Part shown: one piece after another, positions 5,558 to 9,718 of the stretch
Layout of the letters: each line of letters opens with the position of its first letter
How positions within the stretch are numbered: the first letter of the stretch is position 1
NCBI GenBank assembly: GCA_045600205.1
Contig: JAZRXM010000012.1
Coordinates: 1 to 9,718 of the forward strand
Direction of reading: 5' to 3'
Source: Firm-04 sp045600205
GTDB taxonomy: Bacteria > Bacillota > Clostridia > Oscillospirales > Ruminococcaceae
Length of the DNA stretch: 9,718 nt
Notes under the pieces: model-generated
The model's database searches: none
Seen by the model: only the letters and a program-made list of their open reading frames with translations
What the model was told of the DNA's origin: nothing
Made by a program: the position numbers and the translations under genes

Positions 5558-5588
5558 GGGAAGCCGCCTTTTCCGGGCGGCTTTTCCC
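5558..5588 (+). terminator. Inter-cistronic hairpin between SCIFF peptide and maturase
   Basis: The perfect 8-bp stem AAGCCGCC (5561-5568) / GGCGGCTT (5576-5583) has a 7-base loop. Outer GGG/CCC pairing (5558-5560 with 5586-5588) is possible across a TT bulge. Only four Ts follow the stem, so termination should be partial. This would give more transcripts of the short peptide than of the enzyme, a common layout in RiPP operons, or it may stabilise the scfA mRNA 3' end. Confidence 0.65.
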
Positions 5589-5607
5589 GGCAAAAAGGAG
5601 ATTTCAT

Positions 5608-7005
5608 ATGATTCATCAATATCAGAGCGGCGGTTACAATATCGTGCTGGATGTCTGTTCAGGCAGCGTTCACCTCGTAGACCCGCTGGCGTACAGCATG
5701 ATTGCTGATTATGAGTCCTATTCCCGCGATGAGGTCATTCGTCGCGCATCTGCGAAGTTTTCAAATCAAACGGATATCGAACTGTCGGATATCACGGATT
5801 GTTATGACGATATTACCGAACTGAAACAAACGGGCAAACTCTTTACACCTGACAGCTTTGAACCGCTTGCCGCTACCCTCAAAGAACGGTCTGCGGGCGT
5901 TGTCAAGGCACTTTGCCTGCATATTGCACATTGCTGCAACCTCAATTGTTCCTACTGTTTTGCGAGTCAGGGCAATTATCACGGAGAGCGCAGCCTGATG
6001 TCGTTTGAAGTTGGCAAGCAGGCACTGGATTTTCTGATTGCCAACTCGGGCAGCCGACATAACCTCGAAGTGGATTTCTTCGGCGGAGAACCGCTCATGA
6101 ATTTTCAGGTGGTCAAAGACCTCGTTGCGTATGCAAGAAGCATCGAGCAGAAGCACGGTAAAAATTTTCGCTTTACCCTCACCACAAACGGAATGCTGAT
6201 CGACGATGATGTGATCGAGTTTGCCAACCGCGAATGCAGCAACGTCGTACTTTCTCTGGACGGCAGAAAGGAAGTTCACGACCGTTTTCGCGTAGACCAT
6301 CACGGCAACGGCAGCTGGGATACCATCGTCCCGAAATTTCAGAAGCTGGTTGCGGCGCGCGGACACAAAAACTACTACATCCGCGGCACATTCACCCACA
6401 ACAATCCCGATTTTCTCAAGGACATCAAAACAATGCTGTCACTGGGATTTCGGGAACTCAGCATGGAGCCTGTGGTCTGTCCGCCGAATGACCCGTTTGC
6501 CCTCACCGAGGACGACCTGCAAATCGTGGAGCGGCAGTACGAAGAATTGGCGCAGCTCATGCAGAGCGAGGAAAATGCAGGCAGACCATTCACGTTTTAT
6601 CACTATATGCTGGATTTAAAGGGCGGTCCGTGCATTTATAAGCGCATCTCGGGCTGTGGCTCGGGTACCGAATATATGGCGGTCACACCATCGGGCGAGC
6701 TGTATCCATGCCACCAATTTGTCGGAGATACGTCATTTAAGCTGGGCGATGTGTGGAACGGCGTACAGAACACCAAAGTGCAGGCTGATTTTGCTGCCTG
6801 CAATGTCTATGCGAGAGAAGAATGCCGTAACTGCTGGGCAAAACTCTATTGTTCGGGCGGCTGCGCGGCAAATGCTTACCACGCATCGGGCTCGGTGCGC
6901 GGCATCTACGAAAATGGATGCAGGCTGTTCCGCAAGCGCATGGAGTGCGCGATTATGCTTGCCGCTGTGCGTCAGCTTCAGGAAAATGACGACGCCGATA
7001 TTTGA
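5608..7005 (+). CDS. scfB: Radical SAM/SPASM thioether-forming SCIFF maturase
   Basis: A 465-residue enzyme expected to form the thioether cross-link(s) in the SCIFF peptide. Residues 1-90 match the small N-terminal peptide-recognition (RRE/PqqD-like) region of this family. The radical SAM motif C110-NLN-C114-SY-C117 binds the SAM-cleaving [4Fe-4S] cluster; FFGGEPLMNF (157-166) is the SAM-binding GGEP motif. The C-terminal SPASM domain supplies cysteines for two auxiliary clusters: C350, C368, C406, C409, C415, C419 and C438, within GTEYMAVTPSGELYPCHQ and CWAKLYCSGGCAANAYH. Length and motifs match characterised CteB/Tte1186-type enzymes, with no key residue missing. AAGGAG lies seven bases before the ATG. 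The gene's last 20 bases overlap the start of the PLP enzyme gene, so both are on one transcript from 5329-5358. Confidence 0.95.
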   Translation: MIHQYQSGGYNIVLDVCSGSVHLVDPLAYSMIADYESYSRDEVIRRASAKFSNQTDIELSDITDCYDDITELKQTGKLFTPDSFEPLAATLKERSAGVVKALCLHIAHCCNLNCSYCFASQGNYHGERSLMSFEVGKQALDFLIANSGSRHNLEVDFFGGEPLMNFQVVKDLVAYARSIEQKHGKNFRFTLTTNGMLIDDDVIEFANRECSNVVLSLDGRKEVHDRFRVDHHGNGSWDTIVPKFQKLVAARGHKNYYIRGTFTHNNPDFLKDIKTMLSLGFRELSMEPVVCPPNDPFALTEDDLQIVERQYEELAQLMQSEENAGRPFTFYHYMLDLKGGPCIYKRISGCGSGTEYMAVTPSGELYPCHQFVGDTSFKLGDVWNGVQNTKVQADFAACNVYAREECRNCWAKLYCSGGCAANAYHASGSVRGIYENGCRLFRKRMECAIMLAAVRQLQENDDADI

Positions 7006-8332
7006 TTTTATACGCAAATACGCAGAAAGCAATCCTGTCAGGCTGCATATGCCCGGACACAAGGGGCAATCTGTTCTCGGCTGCGAGCCGTTTGACCTGA
7101 CTGAAATTGACGGCGCAGATGAATTGTTTGCACCGGATGGGATCATTGCGGAAAGTGAAGAAAATGCGAGCAAAATCTTTGGCTGCCCAACCGTTTATTC
7201 TACGGAGGGCTCCTCGCTTTGCATCCGCACGATGCTTTTTCTTGCAATGCAATTTGCGGTAGAGCACGGCAAGCAGCCATGTATTGCGGCGACACGCAAC
7301 GCGCATCGTGCCTTTCTGAGTTCCGCGATTTTGCTGGATTTTCAGCCCGTGTGGGTACCGCACGAGTCAGGCAGCGGTTATCTCGATACCACCGTTTCTC
7401 CGCAGGAATTGGAGCATTTTCTGGAAAATTCCGTCCCGCGCCCGACTGCCTTATATCTGACGAGCCCTGATTATCTCGGCACGGTGGCGGATATTCGGAA
7501 AATTTCTGAAATTTGCCATAAATACGATGTTTTGCTTCTGGCTGATAACGCGCATGGTGCGTATCTGCATTGGATGCCCCAGCAGCATCCTTCCATGCTC
7601 GGTGCAGATATTTGCTGCGATTCTGCGCACAAAACGCTGCCTGTCCTCACGGGCGGCGCATACCTGCATATGTCAGGAAAACATCGTGATTTCTTCGCAT
7701 CCAGGGTGAAATCAGCGATGACGTTGTTTGCTTCCACCAGTCCCAGTTATCTGATTCTTGCATCTCTTGACCATTGCAACAAGTTGCTTGCAGAGGATTA
7801 TCCGCAAAAACTGCGAAATTGCGCGGAAATCGTTGCAAATATCAAAGACAGGCTTTTGGCGCAAGGATATCCTTTATGTGGAAATGAGCCGCTGAAAATA
7901 ACCATTTCTGCCAAATCCTACGGCTATTATGGCACAGAGCTTGCTGCAGATTTGCGTCAGCATGGGATTTTTCACGAATTTGCTGACAAAGACCACTTGG
8001 TTTTGATGTGTTCACCGTGCAATTCTGCCGCTGATTTGGAACGTACCTGTTCTGTTTTACTGCAAATTGAAAGAAAACAGCCTGTTTTCGCGGAATTTCC
8101 GTTTCCTGATGCAACAGATTTTGCCATGTCCCCGCGAAAGGCGGCTTTTGCACCATGCGAGCAGTTACCAATTGACCTCTGTAAAGGTCGTATCTGCGCG
8201 GAAACTGCGTTTAGCTGCCCACCTGCTGTACCGATTGTTTTTTGCGGAGAACGTATCACCGAGAAAGCGGTCGCGTGCTTTCGGTATTGCGGCATCAAGG
8301 AGTGCCTAGTTGTATCCGCGATACATTTATAA
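6986..8332 (+). CDS. Orn/Lys/Arg decarboxylase-family PLP enzyme
   Basis: A 448-residue fold-type I PLP enzyme of the short, YaaO-like branch of the Orn/Lys/Arg decarboxylase family. Key marks: LHMPGHKG (20-27), typical of this family's start; ADNAHGAYLH (186-195) with D187 for the PLP pyridine nitrogen; CDSAHKTLPVLTGGAYLH (211-228) with K216 as the Schiff-base lysine; and AMSPRKAAF (380-388) in the C-terminal domain. It probably decarboxylates a basic amino acid to a polyamine precursor, but the substrate cannot be set by eye and many members of this branch are uncharacterised. ATG at 6986 is chosen because MTTPIFDFIRKYAE is the natural N-terminus. The open frame runs further upstream only as a shadow of the maturase gene. 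The start lies 20 bases inside scfB, with a weak AGGA just upstream, so translation is probably coupled. Confidence 0.87.
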   Translation: MTTPIFDFIRKYAESNPVRLHMPGHKGQSVLGCEPFDLTEIDGADELFAPDGIIAESEENASKIFGCPTVYSTEGSSLCIRTMLFLAMQFAVEHGKQPCIAATRNAHRAFLSSAILLDFQPVWVPHESGSGYLDTTVSPQELEHFLENSVPRPTALYLTSPDYLGTVADIRKISEICHKYDVLLLADNAHGAYLHWMPQQHPSMLGADICCDSAHKTLPVLTGGAYLHMSGKHRDFFASRVKSAMTLFASTSPSYLILASLDHCNKLLAEDYPQKLRNCAEIVANIKDRLLAQGYPLCGNEPLKITISAKSYGYYGTELAADLRQHGIFHEFADKDHLVLMCSPCNSAADLERTCSVLLQIERKQPVFAEFPFPDATDFAMSPRKAAFAPCEQLPIDLCKGRICAETAFSCPPAVPIVFCGERITEKAVACFRYCGIKECLVVSAIHL

Positions 8333-8397
8333 TGTGCAATCCAACCGTATCCCGAAGAATTTTTCTCATGATACCATCCCGCCGAGGGGTTGTCAAC

Positions 8398-8431
8398 CAA
8401 AAAAGCGCAGTCTTTTGCAGACTGCGCTTTT
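8398..8431. terminator. Bidirectional terminator between convergent genes
   Basis: A 12-bp perfect stem, AAAAGCGCAGTC (8401-8412) / GACTGCGCTTTT (8420-8431), extends by one T-A pair around a 5-base loop. A/T runs flank both sides, with seven A at 8398-8404 and TTTT at 8428-8431. It serves the minus-strand LRR gene ending at 8440, and in the plus direction the SCIFF/decarboxylase operon ending at 8332. The rest of 8333-8439 shows nothing else. Confidence 0.88.
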
Positions 8432-8439
8432 GCTTGGAT

Positions 8440-9718
8440 TTACTGTAAAACTTTGATGCGAGCAATGGCTTTCAGAATGTCGGTGACATCATCAGCGGAA
8501 AGAATGCCGTCATGATTCACATCAGCATTGGCTCTGCCTTCCGGAGAAATCTGCACGGGTTCTTCGTTGTTGTAGCGTTGCAGGAGGACAACGTCTGCGA
8601 TTTTGACTTTGCCGTCATTGTCCACATCGCCAAGGAGATTATCGGATTTTGCATTCAGTGCGATGAACGGGATATCGTTTTCCAAAGCGTAAGCTTCTGC
8701 GGCGGTACCCTGATAGCCCGAAATGGAAAAGCCTTCTACTTGATTTTCCGTGTCCGTATTGCTATTGAAACCAAATGCATTTGAATATATTTTCTCGACT
8801 GAAGCCGGAATGTAGATGTTTTTCAGCTTGGGACAGCCTTGAAATGCAGACTCTCCAATCCCTTCAAGACCTTCTGGCAGATTGATACTTTCCAGATTTT
8901 TGCAGCCTGCAAATGCATCGTAACCAATACCAGAAACGGTATCCGGCAGAGTAACGGATTTCAGTGTTTTACAGTCCTTGAAAGCTTCCGGGGCTATGGT
9001 TTCGACCGGTATCCCAAAATAATCGGCAGGAATCACGAGTTCTTCGGGTATGTAAACGTGCCAGCCTACTACACTCATATATCCGTCGTTTTCTTCAAAA
9101 ATCATGCCTTGTTCCAGATCTCTGAGCCAGGGAGTACCGTAAAAAGAATACATTCCCACAGGTTTTATGGTATCAGAAATATCAACATCTTTCAGTTCGG
9201 AACAGTTCTTAAAAGCGTTAGTACCCATATATTCCAGAGAATCCGAAATGTGAATTGCTTTCAGTTTGGAGCAATTTTGAAATGCACTCTCGCCGATGAT
9301 CTTGATATTATCGGTTAAATTGATGCTTTCCAGATTTTCGCAGCCTGCAAATGCATCGTAACCAATACCAGAAACGGTGTCCGGCAGAGTAACGGATTTC
9401 AGTGTTTTACAGTCCTTGAAAGCTTCCGGGGCTATGGTTTCGACCGGTATCCCAAAATAATCGGCAGGAATTACGAGTTCTTCGGGTATGTAAACGTGCC
9501 AGCCTACTACACTCATATGTCCGTCGTTTTCTTCAAAAATCATGCCTTGTTCCAGATCTCTGAGCCAGGGAGTACCGTAAAAAGAATACATTCCCACAGG
9601 TTTTATGATATCAGAAATGACAACATCTATCAGTTCGGAACAGTTCTTAAAGGCATTAGTCCCCATATATTCCAGAGAATCCGGGATGTGAATTGCTTTG
9701 AGTTTGGAGCAGTCTTGA
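8440..9718 (-). CDS. BspA-type leucine-rich-repeat protein with dockerin (5' end outside window)
   Basis: An open frame of 425 codons enters at the right edge and ends at TAA 8440-8442. Codons beyond the internal Met at 9666 still read as repeat (CSKLKAIHIPDSLEYMG), so the true start lies outside the window. The protein consists of LRR_5/BspA units with the pattern A-F-x-x-C-x-x-L-x-x-(I/V)-x-(I/L)-P: EAFKDCKTLKSVTLPD, DAFAGCENLESINL, SAFQNCSKLKAIHI, NAFKNCSELKDVDI. A segment with TPWLRDLEQGMIFEENDG and VVGWHVYIPEELVIPADYFG separates sets of repeats. The C-terminus is a dockerin (about 8446-8637) with loops DVDNDGKVKIAD and DVNHDGILSADD, closely like the dockerin of the GH11-like protein. Such LRR proteins are surface adhesins or binding modules; here it probably docks onto a scaffoldin. 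Confidence 0.88.
   Translation of the reverse strand, partial: QDCSKLKAIHIPDSLEYMGTNAFKNCSELIDVVISDIIKPVGMYSFYGTPWLRDLEQGMIFEENDGHMSVVGWHVYIPEELVIPADYFGIPVETIAPEAFKDCKTLKSVTLPDTVSGIGYDAFAGCENLESINLTDNIKIIGESAFQNCSKLKAIHISDSLEYMGTNAFKNCSELKDVDISDTIKPVGMYSFYGTPWLRDLEQGMIFEENDGYMSVVGWHVYIPEELVIPADYFGIPVETIAPEAFKDCKTLKSVTLPDTVSGIGYDAFAGCKNLESINLPEGLEGIGESAFQGCPKLKNIYIPASVEKIYSNAFGFNSNTDTENQVEGFSISGYQGTAAEAYALENDIPFIALNAKSDNLLGDVDNDGKVKIADVVLLQRYNNEEPVQISPEGRANADVNHDGILSADDVTDILKAIARIKVLQ
8881..9718 (-). repeat. 438-bp in-frame tandem repeat within the LRR gene
   Basis: Sequence at 9319-9718 repeats 8881-9280 at a constant offset of 438 bp (146 codons). By eye there are about 17 mismatches in 400 bases. 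Only about five fall in the first 280 bases, and the rest cluster near the right end. The unit spans several LRRs plus the intervening TPWLRDLEQG segment. The second copy runs off the window, so further copies may follow. Left of 8881 the match to 9281-9318 drops to ordinary LRR similarity. Confidence 0.93.

Noticed and set aside
5761..6399. 212-codon minus-strand frame opposite scfB
   Set aside because: Shadow frame of the radical SAM gene; no promoter, no ribosome binding site, no domain pattern.
6656..6985. Upstream in-frame extension of the PLP enzyme (open frame back to 6656)
   Set aside because: This stretch is the out-of-frame shadow of the SCIFF maturase SPASM region. The translated extension has no family similarity, and MTTPIFDFIRKYAE at 6986 matches the expected N-terminus.
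8881..9718. CRISPR array or IS element behind the long repeat
   Set aside because: The repeat unit is 438 bp, in frame and fully coding for LRR protein, with no spacers, terminal inverted repeats or transposase.

Overview
The window looks like a chromosomal piece of an anaerobic, fibre-degrading clostridial bacterium, most likely a Ruminococcus-type member of the Oscillospiraceae. Three secreted proteins carry dockerin modules (paired EF-hand-like Dx(N/D)xDG loops), as cellulosome-bearing ruminococci do. There is also a SCIFF/ranthipeptide locus, which is nearly universal in Clostridia. Promoters are consensus sigma-A type and Shine-Dalgarno sites are AGGAGG-like. This assignment is inferred from gene content; no rRNA or other marker is present.

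Layout from left to right. (1) Bases 1-141 are the C-terminus of an ABC exporter ATPase (+), followed by a strong terminator. (2) Bases 142-441 have no gene but hold two hairpins that resemble a dispersed palindromic repeat. (3) On the minus strand, 442-1924 is a compact three-gene toxin-antitoxin operon of the HipBST type: hipB, then hipS (the HipA N-terminal subdomain as a separate protein), then hipT (kinase). Stop and start codons overlap at both junctions. Its promoter is a perfect TTGACA-N17-TATAAT whose spacer is filled by an inverted repeat, TACCCtatcGGGTA. Two related sites lie about 40 bp apart upstream. (4) 2064-3710 (-) is a secreted papain-family (C1) peptidase with a C-terminal dockerin. 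(5) 4001-5098 (-) is a secreted dockerin protein whose core can be aligned with GH11 xylanases. The nucleophile Glu is kept, but the acid/base Glu is replaced by Asn and the thumb loop is lost, so it may be a pseudoenzyme. (6) On the plus strand, 5395-8332 is a ranthipeptide operon: the 51-residue SCIFF precursor (too short for a 60-residue ORF cutoff), an inter-cistronic hairpin, the radical SAM/SPASM maturase, and an Orn/Lys/Arg-decarboxylase-family PLP enzyme whose start lies inside the end of the maturase gene. (7) 8440 to the window edge (-) is a BspA-type leucine-rich-repeat dockerin protein with a 438-bp tandem repeat that is about 96% identical between copies. It shares a bidirectional terminator with the PLP enzyme gene.

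How the parts relate. The three dockerin proteins presumably attach to cohesin-bearing scaffoldins on the cell surface; the GH11-like and LRR proteins share one dockerin type and the peptidase has another. The SCIFF operon should make a thioether-bridged peptide. The HipBST operon is expected to repress itself and control a Ser/Thr kinase toxin. The most interesting points are the SCIFF core with Gly at the position where characterised SCIFF peptides use Thr as thioether acceptor, the tripartite Hip module with a T-V-T loop and an operator fitted into the promoter spacer, and the GH11-like protein lacking its acid/base residue.
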